Source: an uncultured Eubacteriales bacterium
GTDB lineage: Bacteria > Bacillota > Clostridia > Peptostreptococcales > Anaerovoracaceae
Direction: 5' to 3'
NCBI GenBank assembly: GCA_910583765.1
Contig: CAJTYS010000037.1
Coordinates: forward strand, 1-38,112
Length of the DNA: 38,112 nucleotides
Position 1 is the first letter of the stretch, and the number at the start of each line of letters is the position of its first letter. The notes under the pieces are model-generated. The model saw only the letters and a list, made by a program, of their open reading frames with translations, had not been told where the DNA came from and did not search any database. Below are positions 7,373 to 16,668 of the stretch, in pieces. Made by a program: the position numbers and the translations under genes.

Positions 7373-9049
7373 CTATCTCACTCTGACCTTTTTCGCTTTA
7401 AAGCTGCTGGCATAATTCTTCCCTTTATAGGTCTTATACGCTTTTACCGTGAAAGTGTATCTAGTGCCGGATTTCAGCTTTTTCTTTGTATAGCTGGTGC
7501 CTTTGGTGCTCTTCAACTTTTTCCACGAACCATTGACCTTATAATAAACCGTATAGCCGGTAGCGCCTTTTACCTTGCTCCACTTTAATGTCGCTTTTCT
7601 CTTACCGGCCTTTACCTTGAAATTCACAGCCTTTGGAGCTGTCGCAGCATAGATGGAAGCATAGGATCTGCTTTCCACCTGTTCCCCGTTGAGCGGCGCA
7701 TAAGCCTTGACCGCAAAACGGTAGCCTTTGGCTGGGGTCAATTTCTTCATGGTATAAGAAGTAGTGTTTGTTTTTATGGTCGCCTTTTTGACCCACTTTT
7801 TCTTGGAACTGTTATATCGATAGACCATATATCCCTTTGCGTTGGGAACCTTTTTCCACGTCAGCTTCACGGTTTTGGCGGTAGACAAAGCCTTCAGCCC
7901 AGCAACGTTTGAAACGCTTTGCTCAGGAGTAGTTAATCCAGGATCCTGTCCTGTGTCTGTGCCGTTTACGTCAGAGCCGGAGCCTGATCCAGGTTCAGAG
8001 CCAGGCCCTGGCCCTGCCACAGAGTTAGAGACTTTCTCTATTTCCTGGAGAATCTTATCTTCCGTATTGGCTCCCAGAGTCATGCTTCTTACTTTATTAT
8101 TTTTATCAATTAATATAATGTATGGAAATTTTCCACTGGTCTGATTGTACAAGCCCAGATAAGAAAGCGCACGGTTCCAGTTCAGCGCCTCTTCATCGTG
8201 GCAAAATATAATATCACTTGCATAATCCTCAGCGAATTCTGCCACCTCTGCGGCGGAAGCTCCATTGACATCCGCATAAATCACCCTCAGATCCGGCCTG
8301 CTGACCCAAGTACTCTCACTGATGCTCTGCAGCACAGCCTCTGTGTCATCGCTAGCGGTATAGCCAAAAATCAGGACAGTGGTTTCATCAGGGTTTGCTG
8401 TTGTGGAAACTGTTGTGTTCCCTATCGTTTTCAAGTCATACTCTTGATTCTCGATTGCTACGACAGAATCAGGAGGCGGAGCAAGCGAACCCTCTCCCGC
8501 CACATTAGAAAATTTCTCTATCTCCATTAAAATCTCATCTGCGGTCTTCGCGCCCTGGAGCAAGCTTTGCGCCTGGTTATTAGGATCGATCAATACGATC
8601 GTTGGCAATTCCTTGATCCTGATATCAAAGAGTTCCCCATATGCGTGCGCCGCATCAAAAATTTCATCCCCTCCATAATTGTAGCAGAAAATGATATCCT
8701 GCAGCCCATAAGTATCCGCATAGGATTGGAGCTGCTCCTTAGTAGCCCAATTGGTCTCGGCAAAAATCACCCGAATATCTGGACGCTTCACCCATTCGCA
8801 GGAGGAGAGGCTTTTCAAGGTGGATCTTGTGCCGGGACGGTCCCCAAAGATCAAAACAGTGGTTTCATTGGGATTCGCGGTTGTGGAAACTGTCGTATCA
8901 TCCGTAGATGTAAAATCATATGCGAGATTTCCTTCAGCTGCCTGCGCTTTGGACCCCGAGACGGCGATCAATAATAGGAACAGGACCACCAGCATGGAAA
9001 CTGTGCCTATATGCAGTATCTGTTTCTGAAAAATATGGTTTTTAGCCAT
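7373..9049 (-). CDS. Secreted protein with two cysteine-less thioredoxin-like and two FN3-like modules
   Basis: 558 residues. A hydrophobic stretch (~16-32) and AQAAEG near 36-40 form a Sec signal peptide. Two tandem ~150-residue modules follow, each opening with TTVSTTANP(N/D)ETTVLIFG and containing RVIFAE/RVIYAD and PTIVLID/PYIILID strands, as in the thioredoxin fold. Where the CxxC would be, module 1 reads GDRPGTRSTL and module 2 GYTASDDTEAVL, so neither is redox-active. A Gly/Pro/Ser linker (~347-385) leads to two fibronectin-III-like modules (GLKALSTAKTVKLTWKKV; KVKAGKRKATLKWSKV). No LPxTG or anchor repeat is present; the very basic C-terminus could bind wall polymer. ATG start with AGGAGG 7 nt upstream. 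Single-gene unit. A scaffold or binding role is more likely than disulfide exchange. Confidence 0.8.
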   Translation of the reverse strand: MAKNHIFQKQILHIGTVSMLVVLFLLLIAVSGSKAQAAEGNLAYDFTSTDDTTVSTTANPNETTVLIFGDRPGTRSTLKSLSSCEWVKRPDIRVIFAETNWATKEQLQSYADTYGLQDIIFCYNYGGDEIFDAAHAYGELFDIRIKELPTIVLIDPNNQAQSLLQGAKTADEILMEIEKFSNVAGEGSLAPPPDSVVAIENQEYDLKTIGNTTVSTTANPDETTVLIFGYTASDDTEAVLQSISESTWVSRPDLRVIYADVNGASAAEVAEFAEDYASDIIFCHDEEALNWNRALSYLGLYNQTSGKFPYIILIDKNNKVRSMTLGANTEDKILQEIEKVSNSVAGPGPGSEPGSGSGSDVNGTDTGQDPGLTTPEQSVSNVAGLKALSTAKTVKLTWKKVPNAKGYMVYRYNSSKKKWVKKATIKTNTTSYTMKKLTPAKGYRFAVKAYAPLNGEQVESRSYASIYAATAPKAVNFKVKAGKRKATLKWSKVKGATGYTVYYKVNGSWKKLKSTKGTSYTKKKLKSGTRYTFTVKAYKTYKGKNYASSFKAKKVRVR

Positions 9050-9278
9050 AACATATCCTCCTAAATTTCATGCGCTGAAAATTCTTGATCCTCCAGCAAG
9101 AAACTATGTGGATTATACCATTTGTACCCGAATATCTCAATATACTTTCTTCTATTTTCACAGAAATTGATTTCGCAGAAAGGAGCCCTCCGCACGCAGC
9201 TATCGTCCACATGATCTGCGTTTTGTGACCGGCAGCTTGGTCCAGATCCAATATGGGAAACACACACCGCAAGAAGTG

Positions 9279-9486
9279 TTTTACCACCAAACAGGATTAT
9301 TTTTTAATTTGGTGGTAAAAAGCCGGTGAAAAAAAGAATTATTTTTACATTAAAGTGAAATGATCCAATATATTTCCATTTACAGAACGAAGATTGGCCG
9401 AAACAAGCTGACTTTCTCTAGAAACAGTGATGGCTGTGTGAAGTTTTACCACCAAACAAAATATTTTTCTGATTTGGTGGTAAAAC
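9279..9486. repeat. Pair of matched palindromes in a gene-free stretch
   Basis: The gap 9050-9628 has no supported gene. It contains TTTTACCACCAAA (9279-9291) paired with its complement at 9308-9320, and GTTTTACCACCAAA (9443-9456) paired with its complement at 9473-9486. Both have perfect arms and a 16-nt AT-rich loop. The intervening 122 bp is not similar between copies. They may be a small non-autonomous mobile element's ends, paired operators, or RNA hairpins. Confidence 0.85.
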
Positions 9487-9564
9487 CTCCAAACTCTCTG
9501 CCCACTCCCCAAAGCAGCGCAAAAAAGCCACTCCAACTCCCAGCCCCGCTCGCCTCAAGGAATT

Positions 9565-9607
9565 GAAAAGGCCGCGCACCTGCTGATTGCAGCTTTGTGC
9601 GGCCTTT
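9565..9607 (-). terminator. Terminator of the M81/M28/GPH operon
   Basis: AAAGGCCGC (9567-9575) pairs with GCGGCCTTT (9599-9607), with an inner CTGC/GCAG stem. On the minus strand TTTTC follows. It lies 22 nt after the last gene of the operon. Confidence 0.75.
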
Positions 9608-9628
9608 CCACATCTCAAAACTGATATT

Positions 9629-10033
9629 CTATACAAATTGAATTTCTGGTTCTTTTCTCGGCGGCATGCGGTAGTATTTCACCCGCTTATCAGGATATCC
9701 GACCATCACTGGGTAATAATTTTCGCAATCAGCCGGAATGCCCGCCGCTTCTTTGAGTCCCGGATGATCGGCTCGCAGCGCGAAATTAAAATATCCGGCC
9801 CAACATACGCCCAGGCCCGTGCCGTGGGCGCACAAATCCAAATAAGTAAGGGAAATGCCGTAATCAATCGAATTATCGCAATAAGCGATAACAATCGCTG
9901 GCGCGTCCCAAAAAACATAATCATCAGGAGAGCCAATGGCATCGGCCCTCAGCAGCACAAAGCCGGAACAGATCCGGCTGCACGCACCGCATTTCTTACA
10001 TTTTCCCCAATCCACGTATATCTTCTTATTCAT
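9629..10033 (-). pseudogene. Ferredoxin-nitroreductase with a large internal deletion
   Basis: An open frame of 134 residues. It starts with half a ferredoxin module (VDWGKCKKCGACSRIC, one CxxCxxC group plus a cysteine) and after ~30 residues continues as the C-terminal half of a nitroreductase-family flavoprotein (DAPAIVIAY, GLGVCWAGYFNFAL, YYPVMVGYPDKRVKYYR). Fused ferredoxin-nitroreductases are about 270 residues; the second cluster and the N-terminal FMN-binding half of the nitroreductase domain (RSVRxF, APTASN) are absent. The frame is kept, so a stable product is possible, but FMN binding is unlikely. ATG overlaps the last codons of the M81 gene by 8 nt, so it is co-translated. Frameshifted extensions upstream are not supported. 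Confidence 0.7.
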
Positions 10034-11525
10034 ATCTGAATTCCACTTCTTCATCCAGCGGATACACGGGCCTTCTGATCTTTGTGAAATTGCCGGCCTT
10101 GCGCACGTCCGGGCTAGTGATGCCCAGGCTGTCGGGCACGATGTAATGCTCCGCGATCCCCTGATACGTCTCTTCGTAGGCTTTTCCAAAGCCCTTCAAA
10201 ATCAGTGCTTTGTACCCTGCGATATCAATGTCCAGGCATTTGAAAATATTCATTATCTCTGTGGCCGCTTTCAGCTCTGTGACCACAATGGTGATTCCAT
10301 CGTGATCGAGAACTGCGATTTTTCCTACGTTCTGCCGGGAAGTCGGGTCCGCGTCAGCCATAGGGATTTCTCGATCTGCCAGCAGTTTGACCGTAGCGTT
10401 GATTTCCACGGGTTCGCCGTGAAACTTGTCTACTTTCCCTCCCAGCGGTCCCTGGACTTTTCCTCCGACTCCGGCCTTCCATGCTTGAGAAACGATTTCC
10501 GGATCTCTGATGGTGGAGACCCCTGCCGGCCGCAGTCCGCTCTTCATCACAGCCCGCAAAATATAGGTGCCATCTGCGGAACCGCCGCCAAGAGGGTCAT
10601 CGCACTCATCAATGAAAGCCCACAATCCATCTGTTTCTTCCGCCTGTTTGACAGCGTCCTCGATACGGGGCAGATCGCAAAAGAACTCATTTTGCGATTC
10701 CCATATATAGGCTGCCATTTCCTTGGCGATTTTCTCGGCCAGCTCAGGTGCGTTATCTGTGATCACCACGCAGCTTGGACCTGCCTCTCTTTTATCCGAA
10801 GCATAGTATCCGGCAAAAGGCGATACGTTGATCACCTTTTCTTCCTGCTCGTAAGCTGCGGCCTTTTCCATCAGCTTTTCCATGGGACCGCCCTTTGTCT
10901 GGGTGTAAATGGCTGGAAACAGCAGCGGCGGCTGCGCCCGATACATGGCTGGCCTTCCCACTTTGCCGGAAACGATCTTTTCCAGCAGCTGGCACGCCTC
11001 CTGCTGTCTTTCATAAACATCCATGTGCGGATACGTGTCATATCCGTAGATCACGTCCGCCTTTTCCGCCATCAGATCGGACACATTGGCATGAAGATCC
11101 AGAACAGTCAGCACAGGTGTGTCTTCGCCAACGATCCTTCTGATTTCCGTCAGCAGATCTCCCTCTGCGTCATCCAGTCCCTGAACGCAGCACGCGCCAT
11201 GAAGATGCAGCAGCACGCCATCCACTGTTTCACCAGTTAAATTCTCTATGAATTTGTTTTTTATGTAGTCGTAAGTTTCCCCTGTCACCGGGCCTGACGG
11301 ATATGCGCCCGCCGCAAAGATGGGGACGATTTCCCAGCTGTGGGCCTCTGCGTAATCAATGTACCCGCCGAGCCAGCCACCGCCGCCGTCTCCCCGCACG
11401 CCTCGATGTCTTTCTATGATTTCATCTTTATCATCAAACAGCACTTGCCGCATGGCCTGGATATCTACCGTATCCTTGCTGAAACTATGGGATTCATGAC
11501 TGAAAGCTCCTATTGCGATTCTCAT
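10026..11525 (-). CDS. M81 family metallopeptidase (MlrC-like)
   Basis: 499 residues, the usual length of MlrC/DUF1485 proteins. The N-terminus has GAFSHESHSFS. The zinc ligands fit the MlrC pattern: Asp143 and His145 in LDLHANVS and His167 in YDTYPHMD, with the same spacing as the Asp/His/His triad reported for microcystinase C. The C-terminal MlrC domain contains GGSADGTYILRA and KAGVGGKVQGPLGG. MlrC opens linear microcystin peptides; most bacterial relatives, including this one, act on unknown amide substrates. Start at 11525 is preceded by AGGAG at 7 nt. It is 13 nt after the MATE gene and overlaps the nitroreductase remnant. Cytoplasmic: no signal peptide. Confidence 0.88.
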   Translation of the reverse strand: MRIAIGAFSHESHSFSKDTVDIQAMRQVLFDDKDEIIERHRGVRGDGGGGWLGGYIDYAEAHSWEIVPIFAAGAYPSGPVTGETYDYIKNKFIENLTGETVDGVLLHLHGACCVQGLDDAEGDLLTEIRRIVGEDTPVLTVLDLHANVSDLMAEKADVIYGYDTYPHMDVYERQQEACQLLEKIVSGKVGRPAMYRAQPPLLFPAIYTQTKGGPMEKLMEKAAAYEQEEKVINVSPFAGYYASDKREAGPSCVVITDNAPELAEKIAKEMAAYIWESQNEFFCDLPRIEDAVKQAEETDGLWAFIDECDDPLGGGSADGTYILRAVMKSGLRPAGVSTIRDPEIVSQAWKAGVGGKVQGPLGGKVDKFHGEPVEINATVKLLADREIPMADADPTSRQNVGKIAVLDHDGITIVVTELKAATEIMNIFKCLDIDIAGYKALILKGFGKAYEETYQGIAEHYIVPDSLGITSPDVRKAGNFTKIRRPVYPLDEEVEFRYE

Positions 11526-11538
11526 TTCTCTTCTCCTC

Positions 11539-12957
11539 TCATGCGTCCACACGCTGCTCGCACACGGTGCCCAGCTGGTTTTCCATGGCTTTCAGCCGCT
11601 TCATCTCATGCGCCATACAGATGACCGCAATGAGACATGCGAACACGTCTGCGATAGGCTGAGCCAGCCACACGCCATCTAATCCCAGAAACATCGGGAT
11701 GATGAACAGCATTGGCACTGCGAAAATAACCACTCTTGTCAGAGAGTTCAGCAAGGCGAGCCCCATCTTTTCAATGCCGATATAGTAACCGCCCACCAAG
11801 GTAGCCACATTACCGAACGCATAGATCAGGATAAACAGCCGCATAGCGTGTACTGTGATATCGATCAATTCCTGAACGCCTCCCGCAAAGAAAGCTACTA
11901 CTGGCTTCGCGAAAATCATGACCAGCACCTGCAAGATCAGCAATACGACAAAGCTCTGACCGATTCCCGCCTTGATCAAGCTTCTGATCCTGCCAAACCG
12001 CTTGGCTCCATAGTTGACGCTGGCGATGGGCTGCAGCCCTTGGGTAAAGGAATTGGTGATGGCAGTCATCACATAAACGATGTAAGCGTTGAAAATGCCA
12101 AATGCTGCGATATGCAGGTCGTTCCCTCCGTAAGCGATCAGCTGTCTGTTCACTACCACAGTGGTGATCAGTGGGCAAAAATTCACCACGAACATGGGGA
12201 AACCGATCTTTACTGTCTGCGCCACATAGCCCATATCAATCTTTAAATCCCCTGCCTGAAGGGTAAAGATGTTCTTGCTGGCCTGCATGTAAGGAACCAG
12301 AACGATCATCGCAGCGATCCCCAAGACGCAGTCCAGCGCGGACGCTGCTGTTGCCCAGTGACATTTAAACACTAACACGTATTCCACGACAATGGCTAAT
12401 GCGCCTGCAAACACAAAGGCAATCGCCGCTGCCTTTGGACGTTCTGCCAGCCTGCAAAAGAAGTAAGCCTGCATGCCTACGCAAACCACAGGAAAGCATG
12501 GCCAAAAGACTCTTGCGTATTCCAGGGCGTATGGCAGCACTGCGTCAGTGGCCCCAAGGAATCTTAAGATTGGCTCCAGAAAAATCATCACAATGACCGC
12601 CACTCCGATGGACAATATCACCACTGCCGTCAAAGAACTTCCATATACTTTCCTCGCTTCATCGGATTTTCCTTCACCCAGCTTGATTCCTGCCAGGGTG
12701 GAAGCTCCGAGGCCAAACATATTGACGGTTCCCAGCATGAAGTACATGAAAGTGATGACAATGGAGACTCCGGCAAGGGCCAATTCTCCGACCCCATTTC
12801 CCATGAAATATCCATCCAATATCACAGCCACGCAGGAAGCCATGGCTCCTACCAGCGCTAATAAAGCGTATTTCCAGAATAGTTTCCCTATGCTGCCTGT
12901 CAGCAGCTCGCTGTTTTCCATGTTTTCCACAGCATTTTTGTTTTGTTCCTCGCTCAT
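11539..12957 (-). CDS. MATE family efflux transporter
   Basis: 472 residues with about 12 hydrophobic segments in two halves. It has the MATE-type N-terminus (GSIGKLFWKYALLALVG) and the repeated GLGASTLAGIKLGEG / TQGLQPIASVNYGAK signatures, one per half. It would exchange Na+ or H+ for an organic cation or drug at the membrane. Start has AAGGAG ~10 nt upstream; 24 nt after the cyclase gene and 13 nt before the M81 gene, all co-directional. Within a catabolic operon it may export a toxic intermediate or by-product. Substrate not predictable. Confidence 0.88.
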   Translation of the reverse strand: MSEEQNKNAVENMENSELLTGSIGKLFWKYALLALVGAMASCVAVILDGYFMGNGVGELALAGVSIVITFMYFMLGTVNMFGLGASTLAGIKLGEGKSDEARKVYGSSLTAVVILSIGVAVIVMIFLEPILRFLGATDAVLPYALEYARVFWPCFPVVCVGMQAYFFCRLAERPKAAAIAFVFAGALAIVVEYVLVFKCHWATAASALDCVLGIAAMIVLVPYMQASKNIFTLQAGDLKIDMGYVAQTVKIGFPMFVVNFCPLITTVVVNRQLIAYGGNDLHIAAFGIFNAYIVYVMTAITNSFTQGLQPIASVNYGAKRFGRIRSLIKAGIGQSFVVLLILQVLVMIFAKPVVAFFAGGVQELIDITVHAMRLFILIYAFGNVATLVGGYYIGIEKMGLALLNSLTRVVIFAVPMLFIIPMFLGLDGVWLAQPIADVFACLIAVICMAHEMKRLKAMENQLGTVCEQRVDA

Positions 12958-12981
12958 GGCAAACCCGCTCCTTTCCGCCTT

Positions 12982-13650
12982 TTATTCCACATAGGCAAAG
13001 GCTCTGACCGGCGAACCGTCCGCACCTTTCAGCTTTAGCGGCGCGGCAACGAAGGTCACTTCGTCAGGAAGCGCTGCGGCGTCCACCAGACCCAGCACGC
13101 ATGGGATCCCGTTCCTGGCAAAGGCGAAATCCGGCACTTCCGTGCCTTCTGGCACCACATCCATGCCGTCTCTCGGGTCGCCGAACATGGGAGCGTCTAT
13201 GGCAAAGGCTTTGATGCCCTTTTCCACCAAATAGGCCGCTGCTTCCACTGTGATGTAAGGGCTTTCCCAAGTGTAATTTTCCTCTGTCATCCGCTTGTCC
13301 CAGCCAGTGACGATGACGCAGATGTCACCCTTTTCCAGCCGCTCGCTTCCCGCTTCTTTCAGCATGTCCACGGTGATCTCATAAAACGGCTGCTGGTCGC
13401 ATGGGAACCGCAGCACTTTGGCCGGCCCGATGATCTTGTCCAGGGGCATTTTCTCCGTGCCCTCCCCGTCGTCCCACCAATGGGCCGCGTTTTCCAGATG
13501 AGTTCCGGTATGAGACGTGAGCACATGCTTGTTAGTGATATAACCATTGGCTTTCACTGTCGCCAGTTTTTCTGTTTCATAAGGCACATAAGGCTTTCCA
13601 TAATACCACATGCCCTCTTCAATCGTCGCTGATAAATCGTAAATCTTCAT
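12982..13650 (-). CDS. Cyclase family hydrolase (kynurenine formamidase/isatin hydrolase type)
   Basis: 222 residues. HTGTHLENAAHW (47-58) is the family's metal motif HxGTHxDxPxH: His47, His51 and His57 remain, while the usual Asp is Glu53 and the Pro is Ala. GDICVIVTGW and AIDAPMFGDP are the other family signatures. Members hydrolyse formamides or cyclic amides (N-formylkynurenine, isatin) with Mn or Zn. Start follows AGAGGAG. In this operon, with M81 and M28 peptidases, it may open or deformylate an amide released from the transported substrate. No tryptophan-degradation gene is nearby, so kynurenine formamidase itself is unlikely. Confidence 0.83.
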   Translation of the reverse strand: MKIYDLSATIEEGMWYYGKPYVPYETEKLATVKANGYITNKHVLTSHTGTHLENAAHWWDDGEGTEKMPLDKIIGPAKVLRFPCDQQPFYEITVDMLKEAGSERLEKGDICVIVTGWDKRMTEENYTWESPYITVEAAAYLVEKGIKAFAIDAPMFGDPRDGMDVVPEGTEVPDFAFARNGIPCVLGLVDAAALPDEVTFVAAPLKLKGADGSPVRAFAYVE

Positions 13651-13801
13651 TCTTAGTTCTCCTCTCTTTTTCCTTTATTTCATGTAGGAGATACCACTGA
13701 CAGCGATATCCCCAAAATCCTAACAAAATCCATCGCCGCAGAGCCTTGGCGAAGCTGGCTTCACTTTGGCTGTACAGCTGGGCGGCGGCATCGCCCGATC
13801 C

Positions 13802-15091
13802 CTACAGCTTTCCAAAGAGCCCCCAACCGTACATTTCGCAAAATTCCCTGCTGCCTTCCACCAGCCACTCAGGATACCCCTGCTGGATCTCTCCCTGACC
13901 CGCGGCCCAGTCGATGACTGCCTTGGAAAAGCGGATGGGACTGGCGAATCCCGCCGGTGAAATCAGATCGAGTTCATCGAATTTCGTATGGTTCCCCGCA
14001 CAGAATCCGGCCATCAAAGTGATCTGCGGGATCTCCTTGACCGCGAAGTTCAAGGTGTCCACTACCATAGGCGCCATGTTCACCGGCCAGTCGTATTCCA
14101 ACTGAGCAGTGATCTCATTGAGCTTGGCTTCCACAGAAGATTCTCCCGCGCCCCATATCACGTAATTGCAGAGGGTGTTGCCCACGATGTCATAGTTGAG
14201 CACGAACTTTGTGCTGTCAAAGATGTCTCTGTGATCCAGCAGATAGTATTTGCTGCCGTGAAGACCGCATTCGTGGCCTGACCAGGCGATGAACCGGATG
14301 GTCCGCTCCGGCGGGTTCCCTGCTTTTGCTCTGTCGCTGTAATACTTGGCCAGTTCCATGATCATGGCCACCGCTGCCACATCGTCTGTGGCCCCTGTGC
14401 TGCTGACTGCTGAATCAAGGTGCCCGCAGACGATGATGGTTTCGTCTTTTTTCTTGGTGCCTTCCACGATCCCGATGGTGTTCCTGGTCTTGCCCATGGT
14501 AACATCGAACTGCGTGTCCATATGAATCTCCGACGCGCCTTTGTTCAGCAATTCCAGGGCTGTCCTATAGTGGATGATGGCCGTGGGAATGGTGTACTCC
14601 GCGTCCATGGTTTCAAAATTGGCGTACACATAAGGCACGTCCCAGTGGCCATCGCTTGTGGTATAGATCACAGCTGCCGCGCCGTACTCGTGGAGCCGCT
14701 TGTACATGGAGATATCCGGATATACCATGTAAACGTCCCTGCAAATCAGCACCGCCTTTCCCTTTACATCCTGCTCTTTGAAATTAGCAATGCTGCCATT
14801 TTCCACATAGACCAGGGGCAGTGTGACGCCGCCTTGTGGCGTTTCTTTTGAAAAAAGCGCGGGCGTGTGGGCAAGCTCCGTCCATTCCCCGCTGATCAGG
14901 GCTTTTAGCACGGATTTTTTCACCTTGCACACTGGGACCTCAAAGTCGTGCGTGTCTGTTTTGATTCCGTTTTCTCGGTAATAGCTGGCAATGTAATCGC
15001 TGGCCTTCAGCACAGATTCTGTCCCCGCGATCCGCTGTCCGCATTCTTCCACGAAAAATTTCGCATGTTCATATGTTTTTTGCTGCATCAT
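13802..15091 (-). CDS. M28 family zinc aminopeptidase-like protein with PA insert
   Basis: 429 residues, no signal peptide. A PA-like insert (~90-200) sits inside the M28 fold. Likely metal ligands: His224 (CGHLDS), Asp236 (GATDDVAA), Glu274 (SGHECGLHGS), Asp301 (NYDIVG), His368 (GNHTKFD). In most M28 enzymes two glutamates are adjacent, the first being the general base; here that position is His273, so catalysis may differ. Start has GAGGGG upstream. It lies 19 nt after the GPH symporter gene, and a 151-nt gap with no gene separates it from the cyclase. Its role is probably intracellular peptide or amide hydrolysis of material imported by the symporter. Confidence 0.85.
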   Translation of the reverse strand: MMQQKTYEHAKFFVEECGQRIAGTESVLKASDYIASYYRENGIKTDTHDFEVPVCKVKKSVLKALISGEWTELAHTPALFSKETPQGGVTLPLVYVENGSIANFKEQDVKGKAVLICRDVYMVYPDISMYKRLHEYGAAAVIYTTSDGHWDVPYVYANFETMDAEYTIPTAIIHYRTALELLNKGASEIHMDTQFDVTMGKTRNTIGIVEGTKKKDETIIVCGHLDSAVSSTGATDDVAAVAMIMELAKYYSDRAKAGNPPERTIRFIAWSGHECGLHGSKYYLLDHRDIFDSTKFVLNYDIVGNTLCNYVIWGAGESSVEAKLNEITAQLEYDWPVNMAPMVVDTLNFAVKEIPQITLMAGFCAGNHTKFDELDLISPAGFASPIRFSKAVIDWAAGQGEIQQGYPEWLVEGSREFCEMYGWGLFGKL

Positions 15092-15110
15092 CTGTGTTCC
15101 CCTCTTTTCT

Positions 15111-16532
15111 TTAAATCAAGTCTTTAAAATCTGCCATATTCACGTCTTTTCCCTGTTTTCGTTCTTCGATCCCCTTTAAGACCGCATCGTGCCTTGCTTT
15201 TGACAGCGGGTATTTGATGACTACGATGACAGACACCAGGAAGATACCGCCGCAAAGGAACGCGTACATGTATTTGAGACCTGCCAGGGTTTCCACGGAT
15301 TGAGCCGCCCCTTCCACGTAGCCAATGGCTGTGAGCAGAATGCCTACCAATGCCATTGCCACCGCACCCGACACTTTCTGAATAAAAGCCACGAATCCGA
15401 AAATGATGCCGTCCGTCCGCTTTCCTGATTCCAGTTCATTGACGTCCACGCAATCAGGGATCATGCTCCACGGCACTTGATACACCGCGCAGGTGCCCAG
15501 AGCCATGAGCACCACCAATAGATACAGCATGCCTATGCTTCCTGGTTTTAAAAGGAATCCGATCAGCAGAACCATGGCCAGACCTTCGATGCCCACAGAG
15601 ATGATCCAGGCGGATTTCTTTGATACTTTCTTGCACAAAACATCGATCCCAAAAGCTCCCACGCAGGACAGGAGCCCGATCACCATCATGACGCTGGCGA
15701 TCTGCGCTTCGTTCATCTGCATATAATAGCTATAATAGTAAACTTGCAGAGAAAGATTAATGGTGTTGCCGAACACTGCCAGAGCAAAGATAATCATCAC
15801 GATCCTAGTGGCTTTGTTCTTGAACACTTCTTTCAGATCCCGAAAAGAGAACTTCGCTGTTTCTCCATCTCCGTCATACCGCTCGTATCCTTTTGTTGTT
15901 TTCCATAAAATAAAGATAAAAATCAGTGCGATGATCATGTAGATGGCCAGGGCGCAGCTCCAGCCAAAGTCTGGATTGTCCAGCTTTTGCCCAAAATATG
16001 TAACCAGCATCAAAGTCGGGCTGACGATGATGACCACTGCCATGCAGAAAAAGTTCTTGTACGTTGCCAGAGTGGAACGCTCGTCATAGTCCAGCGTCAT
16101 TTCAGAACCCAAGGCAGAGCTGGAAATGTCCAGAACAGTCTGCGCCGTGTAGTAAAGCAGGATCACGACCACAAAGTAAACCTTTGAAACCGCTTCGCTG
16201 AATCCGAAATTAGTGAACAACAACACGCTGATCAGAACAAAGGGAACGGCCACGCCGATGATCAGCGGCCTCCGTCTGCCCTTTTCGCTCTTGATGCCAT
16301 CTGAAATGCTGCCGATAATCGGGTCAGTGACCGCGTCCCAGATGGTGCCCAGAGAAATGATCGCTCCTGCGAAAGCTGCCGCCAGGCCAACTACGTCTGT
16401 AAAAAAGTACATCCCATACAAGCTGAACAGCGTCCAGGTGATGAAACTGGTATAGCCCGACAAGCCGTAGGCCAATTTTACTTTAAAAGGAAGCCGTTCA
16501 CTTCCATGATTGTTCCTATTGGTTGTTTCCAT
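15111..16532 (-). CDS. GPH-family cation symporter (MFS)
   Basis: 473 residues with 12 predicted membrane segments. The N-terminal KLAYGLSGY, DAVTDPIIGSISD and KGRRRPLI motifs are those of the glycoside-pentoside-hexuronide:cation symporters. Most members import sugars with Na+ or H+, but related ones in peptidase operons move other small molecules. It is the first gene of the run ending at 9629, so it probably brings in the operon's substrate. Start preceded by GAGAGGATG. A 24-bp palindrome about 140 bp upstream may be the operator. Confidence 0.87.
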   Translation of the reverse strand: METTNRNNHGSERLPFKVKLAYGLSGYTSFITWTLFSLYGMYFFTDVVGLAAAFAGAIISLGTIWDAVTDPIIGSISDGIKSEKGRRRPLIIGVAVPFVLISVLLFTNFGFSEAVSKVYFVVVILLYYTAQTVLDISSSALGSEMTLDYDERSTLATYKNFFCMAVVIIVSPTLMLVTYFGQKLDNPDFGWSCALAIYMIIALIFIFILWKTTKGYERYDGDGETAKFSFRDLKEVFKNKATRIVMIIFALAVFGNTINLSLQVYYYSYYMQMNEAQIASVMMVIGLLSCVGAFGIDVLCKKVSKKSAWIISVGIEGLAMVLLIGFLLKPGSIGMLYLLVVLMALGTCAVYQVPWSMIPDCVDVNELESGKRTDGIIFGFVAFIQKVSGAVAMALVGILLTAIGYVEGAAQSVETLAGLKYMYAFLCGGIFLVSVIVVIKYPLSKARHDAVLKGIEERKQGKDVNMADFKDLI

Positions 16533-16668
16533 AAGATTTCATCCTCTCGTAACTGATTAGGGCTGCCCCCAATCCTCCAATGCTGCGTTCCATGGAACAA
16601 AGATCCGCGCTGACATCACAAAGCCGGCTCCGCTGATTCTTTTCATCGGCAGACTCTGTTGATGCTTC

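Noticed and set aside
9042..9290. 82-codon minus-strand frame upstream of the secreted protein
   Set aside because: No ribosome site; overlaps the promoter-proximal region and the first palindrome.
9279..9486. CRISPR-like repeat pair
   Set aside because: Only two units, each a self-palindrome, with no spacers of regular size and no cas genes.
10034..10189. Longer start for the nitroreductase remnant
   Set aside because: The extension is Arg-rich out-of-frame M81 sequence; ATG at 10033 overlaps the M81 end in the usual coupled way.
9936..11240. 434-codon plus-strand frame opposite the M81 gene
   Set aside because: It mirrors the M81 gene's third-codon GC bias and has no family features or ribosome site.
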